A stretch of DNA of 64,000 bases, taken from positions 96,389,639 to 96,453,638 of the forward strand of contig CM075653.1 in the NCBI GenBank assembly GCA_037953625.1. Reading direction: 5' to 3'. Origin of the DNA: Crotalaria pallida (taxonomy: Eukaryota; Streptophyta; Magnoliopsida; Fabales; Fabaceae). Both the position numbers and the translations under genes were made by a program. A model generated the notes under the pieces. It made no database searches, was not told the DNA's origin, and saw only the letters and a program-made list of their open reading frames with translations. Positions 21,460 to 34,730 of this stretch are shown piece after piece (positions within the stretch are counted from its first letter, which is position 1; each line of letters begins with the position of its first letter).

Positions 21460-22919
21460 ATTAGAGCCAAAGAGGAAGCTCTTTCACACTTTCTCTTCCT
21501 AACCAATCTCTCACCTAAAAACCAAGGTAAGAGGGGAGATATTTGCATATATTAGGGAAAGGATATAATAATAATAGTAGGAATATAATTATATGCATGT
21601 TTAATTGATGTATTGGTTATGATTTTGGTTGTTGCTAATTCTAGGGTTTATGTGATATTTGGTAGATGATTTTGATGCTTCTTGGATAATGGATTATACG
21701 AATGAATAAATATTATTATTGATATTATCATTGTTATCATGATTAAATGGTGAATTATTTTACTATTATGTATAATTACCCTAAGTTAGAGAATTATCTA
21801 AATTGAAATAAATATATAAAGACTTGATTATCATAAATCAATTAAAATGGATTAGAAACACGATAATTATGAAGTGAGGAAGGACGTTAGGAATTGGAAA
21901 AGATACTGTAAAAATTATATGGACTGAAGTACGTTTCGTGAAGGTTCATAGAATTGACGGACGAGAGTGTCATAGTGACTAGATTGTGTTATTGAAACAA
22001 TCGCGGAAAACTATTATGAAGGACTTTGATCTACTAGAGAACCTAATATAGTATGAGGTATTCTACGAAGGGATGAAGTACTGGATAAGTCGGGGATTGG
22101 TCCTGTACACACTATAATAGTTTTTATCGATCACTTAAACACATCATGGCTAGTGAGGGTGGTCCCTGCTATAGCCAATTTGGGTAAAACGACCCAAATT
22201 GTACGAAGAACGATTCGTGAAGTACTGTGCAAGCATTGGTTGAGGGACACTTACTCCTAGTCGATCTTTTCCAAAAGAGTGGAGGGTGATGTGAGGAAAA
22301 AGGAAAATGGTAAGTAGTAATATCTACTTTAAAAGGAAAATGGAATGCAGTAATAGCTGCATCAAAATGGAAACTAACGGAATTGCATTGTATTGCTTAT
22401 GTTATGTATTATGGAAAATGGTTGATGAATATGGAATAGGATAATGTGTATATTTTTATATCTTATTATTGTTATTATGTGTTTTCTTTGATTTATGAAT
22501 AAATATAAATATCTCACCCTCTGTGTTGTCATTTTAGGTACTCAAATTGGAGAAGAGAGTGATATTCCAATTACCGAGAAGGATTCCACTCCAAGAATGG
22601 AGACTAATTTCTAATTATGACTCGAGAGTCATATTTATGCAACCATTTTAGTTTTGTAATCATTAATAGAGATTTAATAATGAATTATGAAGGATATTCA
22701 AATATCCCATTATAATGATATACAAGTTTTATAATTGAGATTTTGTATAATGAAATTATTTTTACTTTAAATGTAATTTAGGTAATTCTGTTTCTGAATC
22801 TGACAAGTGAAATGTTTTATAAGGGAAATATCAAATTTTAAAGTAAACTCTATCAAAATTTTCCCAGAAATTCACTACTTTTATACATTAAACTTTACTT
22901 TAAAATGTAGGATGTTACA
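21460..22919 (+). repeat. Partial 5' LTR of the LARD-like element
   Basis: It matches the 3' LTR from ATTAGAGCC onwards and ends GTAGGATGTTACA. To the left the two copies are unrelated, so this LTR is truncated or recombinant at about 21460. It contains a donor-like CCAAG/GTAAGAGG (21527) and an acceptor-like CATTTTAG/GTAC (22537). Confidence 0.85.
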
Positions 22920-22922
22920 TTA

Positions 22923-22934
22923 TGGTATCAGAAC
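22923..22934 (+). other. Primer binding site of the LARD-like element
   Basis: TGGTATCAGAAC three bases after the LTR end; one base differs from the usual initiator-tRNA complement TGGTATCAGAGC. Confidence 0.75.
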
Positions 22935-23332
22935 AATAGTTGCATTCCTCGGCTGAGGGGTACGAATTTTCATATCTCCAAGGTGTTACTCCACATGAGA
23001 GTAACTATGATTAGTTAGGTATTAATAGTATAGTTGTATAAGTATAGTGTTTAGTTGAATTATAATTAATCTCTAGGGATGTTAGATTAGTATCATTTCT
23101 AGTTTTAGGTAAAAGTTATTAATATATTTTGAGTTCGGCATTGCTTCTAAACATTTTTTTTTGGAAATTGGATATTGTTACACTTAGAAATTGGAAGGAA
23201 ACCAAAGCTAAGGAAAATGTAAGACACGCTAACGGGCCAAAGCATGTGATTGATATCCCAAAGGGAAGAATGATCCTTAGTTTCGAATTAAGTATGCCAA
23301 TTTTTAAATGTAATAATGTATTTATATGTTCC
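22935..23332 (+). other. 5' internal region of the LARD-like element
   Basis: Leader-like sequence with no supported coding region; ends at the target duplication of the solo LTR. Confidence 0.5.
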
Positions 23333-23647
23333 GAACTTGTAACACCCTATCTCAATTAACACCCTAATTACCCCGACAAATTAGGTGACTTGAAAATTTC
23401 TTTTGGAAACTCTTAGCTAATTAATATGCTTATAAAAATCTCCATAAAATCGGACGGAGTTTATTTTGTTTTATGGACATTCCAAAAGTATGAGTTTGCC
23501 TTGAAAACCTGTTTTAACATTTTCATATAATCGACAGTAATGCCAGCAGGGCAAAATATAATACATTACCTCCAAATACATCATTTCCAAAATAATACAT
23601 AAGATATAAAATAGTTTAATCTCCAAAAGACAATACATAGCATATAA

Positions 23648-23689
<42 letters not shown>

Positions 23690-23804
23690 AAAGCCAAAGT
23701 TTTAATCCTCAGACCAACATAACATCTCACCCCTAATATTCACACTCCAAGTTGTGGAGTGTGCCCCTGCTCGGGCACGGCTAGTGCATGCTCCGTTTCG
23801 GTAA

Positions 23805-25401
23805 CTGTAAAAAAATGGCAAGAAGGGTAGCATTACACAGAACTTAGAAATATAGCTTCTACTAAAGCATAGTAACAAACCAAGGTCCTACCCTATTCCA
23901 TAATACCCAATTCATATACTAATTCGCTTTCCTTAGATTTATCTTAACCTTTCCTTATCTTTTCAATTTCATCCTTTCCATATGCCTTTCTATTCATTTC
24001 CTTCTTTTATATTCTTTCGCTCACCTTTCGGTGGGTCCTATTACCCTTTAATCACACACCACAAGGGCGGGTCCTATTTACCATTTAATCGCACACCATA
24101 ATGGCAGATCCTATTTACATTTACACACACTATATTGGTGGGTCCATAACATACATAATCACGCTCCCTTAGGGAGGGTCCATTATTCACATATGTTCAC
24201 CATTTTCACATATATTCACACTCCCTATGGGAGGGTCCATTATTCACGCTCCATTATGGAGGGTCCATTTATATACACGCTCCGCTATGGAGGGTTCATT
24301 TATATACACGCTCCATTATGGAGGGCCATTTATATACATGCTCCGTTATGGAGGGTCCATTTATAGACACGCTCCGCTATGGAGGGTCCATTTATATACA
24401 CGCTCCGTTATGGAGGGTCCATTTATATACACGCTCCGCATGGAGGGCCCATTTATATATTTTCAAGCTCCACTTAGGGAGGGTCCATATAAATTATACA
24501 TATTCTCACTTCCATTGGAAGGGCAATTCCTATTCATTCATATATTCGCACTCCCTTTGGGAGGGTCTCTTATACATACACATCATAATTACATCTTTCC
24601 ACATTCTTATGTCCACACACCTAGATAGGTGGGCCCTTCTCACATTATCAATATAGTTCCCTTGTCCAATTATTACCCTCATTACTAATCCATTCATTAT
24701 TTAATTTCCTTACAATTCCATTCTATGCTCCAGAGCTTCTAACATATTCATTTATCAATCGCATTATTCCTTTTCATCATTCAAATTAAGCCATTCTCTA
24801 CGAAAATCATCATTTTTACTTAGCATACATATCTCTGTATTTTCCGTATTTATTATCCATCAACAACTTATATTAAAACATTTCTACCACTATCTCTTTC
24901 CTTTTCTTTATCTACCTTTCAATTACCCCTATATTGTCATATTCTATTTATATCATAAGTCTCCTTATCTGTACAAGCATTCAACAAGTCTCTTTTCTTT
25001 ATTGACTGCAAACTCTATTATCTTATTATCTTCCCTAGCATCATTTCCCATTTTATCTCTTACTTCTTATTCTTTTATCTTACTTCTTAAGCTTCCATTT
25101 ATTTTCACTCTATTATCTATCCTTAGTTCTTTTATATCTTCCTTATAAATAGTCAACTTAAGTATTATTCTCACTTCCTAAATTACTATCTACTTAGTCA
25201 ATCACCCCTTTTCTAACCATAGCCATATATATATTCTCATACCCTACAACAAACTTGTCTTTCTATTCCCTACCAATTACTTCATTTATTCTCATTATCA
25301 ACTAACCTAAAGTTTGGCATTCTACTCAATCCTCTACCCCTAGCCATCACTATAACCAAAGAGAATCTATTTCCTAAGCTAAGGTAATACAACCTTCTTA
25401 C
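23805..25401 (-). other. Intron-like cassette in the solo LTR
   Basis: Sense strand: GGTTAAG/GTAAGAAGG at 25408-25394 and, 1597 nt later, TGCTACCCTTC then CCATTTTTTTACAG ending at 23805. The minisatellite lies inside. Confidence 0.45.
24018..24600. repeat. Minisatellite in the solo LTR, 31-bp core unit
   Basis: The core array (24240-24470) repeats a unit with ACGCTCCGCTATGGAGGGTC and CATTTATATAC about seven times; degenerate versions (CTCCCTATGGGAGG, CACCTTTCGGTGGG) extend on both sides. Each unit has a CTCC...GGAG inverted pair. ORFs reading through it are artefacts of the repeat. Confidence 0.9.
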
Positions 25402-25830
25402 CTTAACCTTGGAGGGAGAGGAAAAGAGCTTGACTCCAAAGCCTTAGATATAGAGAGAGAAACCTCCAAGCTATGGAGGAGAGAGAAACTATACCCACAA
25501 TGACCAAACAAAACAAGAACGATTAGAGATTGATGATTGTTTATGTAAGTTGAAGGAGAAAGGAATGAAACTTGAATCAACTTACTTAGATGTGATGATT
25601 CTCCATGGTGGGTGTTCTTGAAGCTTCAAGAATGGAGAGGGAGAATTTGGGGATTGAAGTGGGTGAGAGGAAATAGAGGAGATTGATGAATGATTATGTG
25701 TTAGTGTGTGATGGGGGTTGATTTTTGGTAGTTTATTGTGAATTTGAGTGAAGATTTTGGGTAAACTCGAGCCCTAAAGAGAGAGAAACAATGGAGGACC
25801 AAAACGCGTTTTAAGATGCATGAGATCATT

Positions 25831-26048
25831 TTCGCTTGAGCAAAAATACAGTCGCTTGAGCGAGAAACTCAATTTGGGAATTTAGGGTTCGCACGAGTCA
25901 CTTTCGCTTGAGCGAAGAACATTTTCGCTTGAGCGAGAACCATTTTCGCTTGAGCGAGCTAGATCTCGCTGGAGCGAAAACATCTCAGTAACTCAGGGTC
26001 TGCGCTAAGGGCATTCGCTTGAGCGAACGAATTCTCGCTTGAGCGAGG
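25831..26048. repeat. Palindrome cluster TTCGCTTGAGCGAA in the solo LTR
   Basis: About eight copies or variants of TTCGCTTGAGCGAA/G, each an inverted repeat with a TG centre, spread over 218 bp. It is placed like the TAATCGATTA cluster in the LTR at 3676-6038. Confidence 0.9.
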
Positions 26049-26422
26049 ATTAGAAGTCTGCTCTTTAAACACTGCAAACTGCTATAACTTCTTTTCTACC
26101 CGTTGGATCTTGCTCAAATTTTAAAGCAAGCTTCTTCATATTTCATACTTCCTATCCAACGGTGTAATTCGTGTTTAGAGCCTTAAATATTTTATTTTGG
26201 ATTTGCTAACATAGGGTGTTTACCACACCGAAACACCGCTTCTAACGTTCTTTTGTTCATCTTTCAACCTCCTTCCCGGTGCCAAAGCTTGCTAGCTCCT
26301 TCATGGAACTCAAATGGATCCTAATCCATCACCTTAAATATTCTTGAACATAATTATCATTCTCCTAATTCCCTCGTTATTCTAATTATTCTAGGAATTA
26401 AAATTCGGGATGTTACAGAACT

Positions 26423-27346
26423 TGTGTCTGAAACTTAGGAATGACGGAAGTGATCTTACCACCAATGTAATGTATAATTGAGACTGACCATCTCAAGATT
26501 TACATTTGTTGGAAGGTGAAATCAATAAAGTCTCCGAGTTCCAAAATATCTTTAGATTTGTACAAGGTTTAGAAGTCTAGAAAGAGTAGTTTGTGTTATT
26601 TAAACCTTATAGACTTCTAAGCAACATTAATCAGAGTGCGCAACGGAAATGATTAGACATAGTTCCACACTTCTCTGCAAGTTTCAATCATTGGGTTTTA
26701 CCTCCAATGAAGATCCTTATGCTCCTTCTTAATGGTTTTGCTCTAATGTTAATATTACTTATTGAATTAAAGTATTTTTGGAACCTTATTCTTGGAAACG
26801 TGATAATATTATAAATTGCTTTGATTTTAAAGTACACTACTGTCTCCGATGATTTTTAAATATGTTGATTTGAGACAATATTTTGTTAAATTGATTAGTA
26901 TGTCGCATGATGGAATTTCATAAATGCATTAAGAAATATGTGGATTTATAGATAATTGAATTGTGGTGTAGTAGCGTTTGAACTAAACCACATGCCAATT
27001 AAATAAGAATTCGACGCATGTGGCATACGTTAATCCGAATAAGCATTGAATTTCAAATTCAAACCAAAGGAGAGTGTAGCTACTCAAATTTTTGGAATAT
27101 GATTCAAAATCTTTCTTGATTAAACAACACATTCCCTTCTAGTTCGGATTTGATAACCTCAAGTGACTTTAAGTCTTTCCATATAAACCTTTAGGAGAGT
27201 AAATGGAAATACAGAACTAAATTAAGGTTTTTAAAACTAGATTCTAAAATCACTATGAATTACTTTATGAACTTATATAAGTATTATCGATGATTGAAAG
27301 TATTATATGTTTTGGATAATTGTAGACCTTGATAAAGTTTTGGACA
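26423..27346 (+). other. Non-coding interior of the LARD-like element
   Basis: AT-rich sequence continuing the interior after the solo LTR. No domain or long frame is seen on either strand. Confidence 0.5.
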
Positions 27347-27355
27347 AAACTAATT

Positions 27356-28095
27356 GGCTTAATTATGGTTTTGTTCCCTATAAGTTGACCTCGTTTTGAA
27401 TTTAGTCATTAAATCTTTTTTTGACCTTGAACGGTCCTTAAATCTTTTTAAATTTTGTTTTTAGTCCTTAAATCTTTTTTTGACCTTGAATGGTCCTTAA
27501 ATCTTTTTAAATTTTGTTTTTAGTCCTTCTGTTTGTCTTCTTCTGTCATCTGCTGACATGACAAACGGTATGCCATGTCAGCCCTTACATTGACTGCCAA
27601 CGATGCATCTGATGTGGACCTCCTACTCATGTGAGCAGGAACCGAGCAGGAACCAAGCATTAACCGATCATGAATCGAGCATGACTTGCCAAACCGAGGG
27701 GTGATATCGACCGAGCACGATGAACTGAGCACGAACCAAGCTATGCCGTTACCAATTGCATCGTACTCGGTCGATATCTCATGCACGGTTAATGCTCGGT
27801 TCATGCTCGGTTCCTGCTCACATGAGTGGGAGGTCCACATCAGATGCATCGTTGGCAGTCAATATAAGGACTGACATGGCACATCGTTTGTCATGTCAGT
27901 AGATGACAGAAGAAGACAAACAGAAGGACTAAAAACAAAATTAAAAAGATTTAAGGACCATTCAAGGTAAAAAAAATATTTAAGGACTAAAAACAAAATT
28001 TAAAAAGATTTAAGGACCATTCAAGGTCAAAAAAAGATTTAAGGACTAAATTCAAAACGAGGTCAACTTATAGGGACCAAAACCATTAATAAGCC
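27356..28095. mobile_element. Foldback MULE-type MITE
   Basis: 740 bp with ends GGCTTAATTATGG and CCATTAATAAGCC and an exact 9-bp duplication AAACTAATT (27347-27355 and 28096-28104), the size made by Mutator-like transposases. Almost the whole element is one long inverted repeat: the GTTGACCTCGTTTTGAATTTAGTC start pairs with its inverse at the right, as do the GACAAAC and GATGCATC blocks. The inner arms carry tandem copies of a unit with TTTTTGACCTTGAA. ORFs at 27520-27874 are not genes. Confidence 0.88.
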
Positions 28096-28104
28096 AAACT
28101 AATT

Positions 28105-30460
28105 TATAAACAGTTAAGTACTTCTCCAACTTAAATAGAATATAATTTTCAAATGAATTTATAAACAATTAATTCTTTGAGGAGCATAGTTTGTGAATGA
28201 GAGGTTGTTTAAACCAGGATTTAGGAAACCAAATAAGAAGTCTTAAACCGTCATAGGAGGTTGCTAAGGATAGCATAGTAGGGAAACTTTTCTTAAGGAG
28301 TCCTTATTTCTTTAGGAGAATGTCAAGATCTAGTTAAGTTTAATTAGCAAATGATAGTTTAAAAAAAAATCTAAGATAGCTTAGCTATGTACTGAATTGA
28401 ATGTTGTATGTGCTAGTATGTAATATATGTTTGTGTATGAGACCCTCTAATAAGGTATGTATGCTTATGATTTCAATTTTCTACATTCATAATCAAATTG
28501 ATTCTGAAAATCATTAATCTCACAATTCTTTATATGAATCTCTTTTCTAGATTTCTAATTATCTCTACGCTACATGTGTGTGTGTATATATATATATATA
28601 TACACTTTCATGTTAATTCTTCTTTTGAGTAAATCATAACAGAATCAAAGTAAGAAATTTAAAATCTTCTCTTTCTAGTAATTCTAGAGTATCATCAGGT
28701 AAATAACCATACAACCTTTTCTAAAATAACCAAATAATTTTCATTGGAATTGAGTATCATTTATTTTCATTTCAAGTGATTAACAATGTTTTCGTAATTA
28801 TACAAGGTAAAGCAAACAAAATGCTATTTTAAGGTTTCATATATTCCTTAAATTTTTGAATTATTCATTACTTTCGAAAACTCATGTTATTGTAACTTTG
28901 AATTTCATCTGTTAAAGACTTGTTGAAAACATTATACTCCATTTCTTAAGTATGAAACGTAATGGAAGTGTTTTGGCAAAAAAAAAAACCTCAAGTGAGA
29001 GTGTGCATTTTATATTGTTTGAAATCTTTCTTTTCAAATTTTATACTAATGATTAAGTAAAGAATTATTTTCATGAAAGTTGAGTTATAAAATCATAAGA
29101 TTTAATTTTGTATCAATCTTTGTTACGATAATTTTTTATAGTTTCCATTCTATTAGAGAGTAAATTATATGGATAAAGTGTTTCTTTTATGTTTACTCCA
29201 TGTGGATTTCCTTGTATGTGTGATATTTTATTATGTACGATTGTTTGTTAAAGTTCTAGAAACTGTAGTTTTCTTGCTTATACATGGTAATCAAATGCTT
29301 GTTCAATTATTTTGTGTTTTAGTGTTGTAATTCTGTTTGATATAATTCTGTAATTATATTTGAAATATCCCCTAATGCTATCATACATTAAAATGACTTG
29401 AAAAGTTTAATTGTATGGTAGTTTGATCTCTTTTAACCTAATCTATGCCTTATATGTGAATTTTAACATGTTATGATTTTGAAGTGCACCGATAGTGGAT
29501 TGACTGATAATATTCTATTTTATTTCCTAGTTATAAAACACCATAAAAACTTGTCTAAACAAGAGTGTGAATAATATACACTTTGCTTTTCACTGTTGAA
29601 AGTTTTTCCAATTCCACTCTAATTGTTTGAATTGAGAATTTTGTTTTCCTAAACCTTAATGTTCTAATCTTATGAAAATAATAATGTCTATTATCAAATT
29701 TGATTTAAAATCTTCTGTTCCTTTGGTATTTAATTATTTTGTTCTTGATAAACTCTATGATATAATTCTGATTTCTTTGTACAGAATTGTATAGGGAATG
29801 TAAGTTAACCTTTATGGATTAGATTGTATATCAAATTTGGTAGTTAAGATATTATGTTTCTTTTTCCATAAACAAGTGTGTGGTTTGTTGAAAAAGTAAA
29901 ATGGTTTTAATAAATTAGAATTATAAATGTAATTTGAATATTGGTATGATACTAATGAAGATGGTTGTAAAGTAGAAGATGTTTTTCGTAAGTGGTAATT
30001 ATAATATACCTAATTTATTGTTCTATGATAAATCGATTACTAGTACTATAATGTATTGTGTTTAAATTTTAAATTTGAGAAACAACTAACTTTGTTATTG
30101 CATAATACGTAAAGTATATATGAAATTTTTGATGCTTCAACTCTGTGATAATAAAATAATTGATTGATCGTGATATGATGATGTGAATTTTTTATTCTGA
30201 TGCTTTAATGATTATCTAAAAACTAGAATATGTTGTATACTTGTATTCTATGAAATTGAATTTAAGTTGACTAGTGAAATCCAGTGGAAGAAAGAAATCT
30301 TTGTTAGAAATAGAATAGTTATATTGCCGAAAGTCTTAAACCTATGGCCTACTTTAAGTGGGGGAGTAAACCATTAAAAACCTTAGACTCTTTATTTAAG
30401 TATTTAATTTCATTCTCTCCTCTCTTAGGCAGATTGAATTTTGTGGAAGAAATTCATATA
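28105..30460 (+). other. Non-coding interior of the LARD-like element, 3' part
   Basis: AT-rich sequence with a short TG/TA microsatellite (about 28577-28603). No ORF above background. Two AGTGGGGGAG tracts occur near its end (about 30358 and 30461); the second abuts the LTR and is the likely plus-strand primer. Confidence 0.5.
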
Positions 30461-30473
30461 AGTGGGGGAGAAT

Positions 30474-32592
30474 TGTAACATCCTACGTTTTATAATTATG
30501 TAGAAAATGTTAGAAATTAGTAATTTAGTGTTTATAGCCTTTAGTATGCTTTAAATGTGCATAAGGATCATTTAGAAACACTTTATATTAGGAAATTAGA
30601 AATAAAATATTTACAAATCAAAACGTAAATTCCACCGTTGGATATGAAGATTGGTGTGTAGAGAAGTTTGCTTCCATATTTGAGCAAGATCCAACGGGTA
30701 ACGAAGAAGATATTTTGAAATGCAGAGGAGTGAAAAGGAAACAGTCTAATCGATTAGATTGTTCCTCTAATCTATTACCATAATCGATTAAACTCTGAGT
30801 CTAATCGATTAGATCGAGTCTGATCAGCTTAAAAACATGTTTTGGTTCAATTTCATTCATTTTTTCATCTTCTTTCTCTCTCTTACAGCTCGAACCTCCC
30901 TTTTTCTCTCTCTCTAAATTCTCTCTTGAATCATCACATAAATTCATGGATAAATCCCCAAAATCAAATTCCCATCACACATACACATCTAATCCTCCCT
31001 CAATCTCTCATATTTCCTTCTCCAAGTTCAAAACCCCCAATTTCCCTCTATGGCAAAACCCTAGGTTTTGATTTTTGGATATTAACATACATGGATCAAG
31101 GAATAGAAATCATAAGCTAAGGATTTAAGGAATTCAAGTGGAAAGGAAGGAATTAGAGCCAAAGAGGAAGCTCTTTCACACTTTCTCTTCCTAGCCAATC
31201 TCTCACCTAAAAACCAAGGTAAGAGGAGAGATATTTGCATAAATTAGGGAAAGGATATGATAATAATACTAGGAATATAATTATATGCATGCTTGATTGA
31301 TGTATTGGTTATGATTTTGGTTGTTCCTAATTCTAGGGTTTATGTGATATTTGGTTGATGATGTTGATGCTTCTTGGATAATAGATTATACAAATGAATG
31401 AATATTATTATTGTTATCATGATTGAATGGTGAATTATTTTACTATTATGTATAATTACCCTAAGTTAGAGAATTATCTAAATTGATATAAATATATAAA
31501 GACTTGATTATCATAAATCAATTAAAATGGATTAGAAACACGATAATTATGAAGTGAGGAAGGATGTTAGGAATTGGAAAAGATACTGTGAAGATTCTAT
31601 GGACTGAATTACGTTTGTGAAGGTTCATAGAATTGACGGACGAGAGTGTCATAGTGACTAGATTGTGTTATTGAAACAATCGCGGGAAACTATTATAAAG
31701 GACTTTAATCTACTAGAGGACCTAATACAGTATGAGGTATTCTACAAAAGAATGAAGTACTGGATAAGTCAGGGATTGGTCCTGTGCACACTATAATAGT
31801 TTTTATCGATCATTTAAACACATCATGGCTAGTGAGGGTGGTCCCTGCTATAGCCAATTTGGGCAAAACGACCCAAATTGTACGAAGAACAATTCGTGAA
31901 GTACTGTACAAGCATTGGTTGAGGGACACTTACTCCTAGTCGATCTTTTCCAAAAGAGTGGAGGGTGATGTGAGGAAAAATGAAAATGGTAAGTAGTAAT
32001 ATCTACTTTAAAAGGAAAATGGAATGCAGTAATAGCTGCATCAAAATGGAAACTAACGGAATTGCATTGTATTGCTTATGTTATGTATTATGGAAAATGG
32101 TTGATGAATATGGAATAGGATAATGTGTATATTTTTATATCTTATTATTGTTATTATGTGTTTTCTTTGATTTATGAATAAATATCTCACCCTCTGTGTT
32201 GTCATTTTAGGTACTCAAATTGGTGAAGAGAGTGATATTCCAATTACCGAGAAGGATTCCACTCCAAGAATGGAGACTAATTTCTAATTATGACTCGAGA
32301 GTCATATTTATGCAACCATTTTAGTTCTGTAATCATTAATAGAGATTTAATAATGAATTATGAAGGATATTCAAATATCCCGTTATAATGATATACAAGT
32401 TTTATAATTGAGATTTTGTATAATGAAATTATTTTTACTTTAAATGTAATTTAGATAATTATGTTTCTGAATCTGACAAGTGAAATGTTTTATAAGGGAA
32501 ATATCAAATTTTAAAGTAAACCCTATCAAAATTTTCCCAGAAATTCACTACTTTTATACATTAAACTTTACTTAAAAATGTAGGATGTTACA
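30474..32592 (+). repeat. 3' LTR of the LARD-like element
   Basis: 2119 bp, TGTAACATCCTACG to GTAGGATGTTACA. Sense order: the GAGCAAGATCCAACGG block (about 30685), palindromes TCTAATCGATTAGA (30745-30758 and 30800-30813) with a TAATCGATTA between, a pyrimidine-rich leader-like tract (30840-31060), donor-like CCAAG/GTAAGAGG (31219) and acceptor-like CATTTTAG/GTAC (32210), 992 nt apart. It has no minisatellite, unlike the three other Tekay-type LTRs. Confidence 0.9.
31219..32210 (+). other. Intron-like cassette in the 3' LTR of the LARD-like element
   Basis: ACCAAG/GTAAGAGG at the start; ATCTCACCCTCTGTG then TTGTCATTTTAG/GTACTC at the end. The 5' LTR copy has the same sites at 21527 and 22537. 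Confidence 0.45.
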
Positions 32593-33489
32593 TGTGTGCT
32601 GTAGAATAAGGTTGGACTCTGTACGATTATTCATTTCCATTGAGTTCTAACAAATAAGATTAGGGACAGGAAGTAAGCTACTGGAATACCATTATAAGAA
32701 TAGTAACATAAGTAATCAAACACATATGTTAGATCAATAATTCAAGTGATGCATGCCAATACAAGTGTTTTTCACAACATAATCCTTATCTTATTAATCT
32801 GTATGTAATGCATGCACATCTCATCATCATGTCATGGATCTAATATCATCGAATTCTTCTCTAGTCAACACTTCCTCAAAAGAACTTTAGGAAAAGCGAT
32901 TGGGAGTCAATAACTTGCTACCATGTAAGCCTTTAAAAATCTTCCTAGGATCAGGTCATACCTAGAACCATCTTCGACCGGCTATGATATGTTAAAAGGG
33001 ACCATAGAGTTAAAAGTTGTTAATGCAAGACTATCTCGGACGAGTTTAACTGTTCCAACTCATCCTAAGACTCTTACTAACAAATAATTCTCTAGGGTCA
33101 CCAACAAATCATTGACATAGACCTAGCCCCTATTCCATTCTCAATCTGGTTCTCGGAAATGTCATGTAATCTTTTCTCTTTTCCTCACCATACTATCAAC
33201 TCCATGAACATGATGTATGATCTCTTTTATTATCTTTCATCGAATATCGAATGTTAGTGAAATAATATTTAACTTTCACAAAATAATTTGAACACCAAGT
33301 ACGTTTGGTATATACAAACTCACTGCATAATTTCACGATATTCGACTTCAATATTAACCTTATATATCTATTTTTTAAATGATACCAATTATCATTTAAG
33401 CTAAATAGGTATTAGAGATTTCAAGAAAATGGTTTAAAATAAACAAATTGTCATTTTTAACAAATTCTAAGACTAATAATCAATTATGG

Positions 33490-33655
33490 AAGTATGATAA
33501 TTGATTAACAAATTCATAAAGTTGTTCAGTGTTAAAAATAACACAGTTAATAGATTAATTGCAATGTGTTAATCGATTAATTACAGTAAAATTTCTCAAA
33601 AACTTGCAAAATAACTTAGTTAATTGATTAAAAATAGCCTGATAATCGATTAACT
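33490..33655. repeat. Dispersed TTAATCGATTAA-type palindromes
   Basis: GTTAATCGATTAATT, GATAATCGATTAAC and variants with one changed base (TTAATTGATTAA, TTAATAGATTAA, ATAATTGATTAA) occur within 165 bp. It may be a remnant of an LTR, but no LTR ends were seen. Confidence 0.6.
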
Positions 33656-34730
33656 ACAGCAAATAACCTAAAAATTTGATTTTCACATGAAACCTCAACA
33701 CCAATTTTTCACCAATAATTATTCCAAAGTTTTCAAATCGTAGAGGCATATTCCATACACATATATACTCCTATTTCAACAAAGATTCACTCCAAAAATC
33801 ATATAATATCATAGTTACATATAACATCAAATATGAGAAAAAATAAGTTTCAACGACACATGGTAGTTGGTGACGGTGAGAGAGAGTGAGAAGGAGAAGA
33901 GAGAGAATGGGAGGATAGAGGAAGAAGAGAGGTGGACGAGGGGTGGAGGGCACATAGGTGCCACGTGGCATGATGTTTGTGTACCACCTTGGAGTGGGTG
34001 GGGTCGTTTTGATCGTTAAGTGCCACATTGGAAAAAATTAATAGCATTCTTGAAGAATTGGACAATAAGGACTACCGTTGCAAATATTTTTAACTTGGAG
34101 GACGAAACTGAAAAATAAAAATTAGAGAACAAAACTGAAAAACATAATTAAGCACCAAATTAGAGGTTTTGTCTATAAAAAAAAAATAAGTATTGGCATA
34201 TAGTGATCAATCTTGGACAAATACATTTTAGCATCATATCGAACATATGTGAAAGTTCAAAAGGTGCATGTAATCTAATCAGTTTACTTTGAGTTCAGAA
34301 AGTGATTTTGCCTCCTCACCATATTACAGTACCATCCCAATTAATTTTTTATTTCTAAAAATATCCCTTTTCATGGTAACATGAGGGTCGTGAATGAAAG
34401 GCACAACCCATGGCAAAAATTATGGTTGAGAAGAACTCACGAGAATGTAAAAAATTAGGATCGTGAATCTGACAGTAATTTTTGCTATCCCGTGATAGCC
34501 ATAAGCATAACTCACGGCATGCTTTCAACTAAAGTTCTAATATTTCAATTGCACATGTTACATTAGTCTTCACCAAATCAGAGGCCAAATACGAAGAACT
34601 TTATGTGCATGAAAATTTAAACAAAGTATAAAATCTCTCATTTCTTCAGCTTCCAATCATTTTAATTAGAAAAAGTTTTTGTTGTAAGCCTATGTTACTA
34701 TAGTTGGTCGTGAAATTAACTTAAAGGTGT

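Larger units (their letters stand above)
23338..26417 (-). mobile_element. Solo LTR of a second Tekay-like family
   Basis: 3080 bp between an exact target duplication GAACT (23333-23337 and 26418-26422). It starts TGTAACACCC and ends GGGATGTTACA. Orientation follows the shared block GATCTTGCTCAAATTTTAA near 26107, which is in the same direction as in the LTR at 3676-6038. No primer site or coding sequence adjoins, so it is the product of LTR-LTR recombination. It contains a minisatellite (24018-24600), a TA repeat (23647-23688), a palindrome cluster (25831-26048) and intron-like signals. Confidence 0.93.
21460..32592 (+). mobile_element. Large non-coding LTR retrotransposon derivative (LARD-like), Tekay-type ends
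   Basis: A partial 5' LTR ends at 22919, a primer site TGGTATCAGAAC follows (22923-22934), and a polypurine tract AGTGGGGGAGAAT (30461-30473) precedes a complete 3' LTR (30474-32592). The LTR blocks 21460-22919 and 31152-32592 are nearly identical. Subtracting the nested solo LTR and foldback leaves an interior of about 3.7 kb with no gag or pol ORF. The leader after the primer site (CCTCGGCTGAGGGGTACG) resembles that of the element at 1-6038. It must have depended on enzymes of another element. Confidence 0.8.

Noticed and set aside
24227..24656. ORFs of 112 and 133 codons with repeated Tyr-Gly-Gly units
   Set aside because: They fall on the 31-bp minisatellite of the solo LTR; the repeat keeps frames open.
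27520..27874. ORFs of 109 and 62 codons on opposite strands
   Set aside because: They mirror each other because the MITE is a long inverted repeat.
30842..31120. 92-codon ORF in a leader-like region
   Set aside because: It lies in the LTR's pyrimidine-rich tract and has no recognisable domain.
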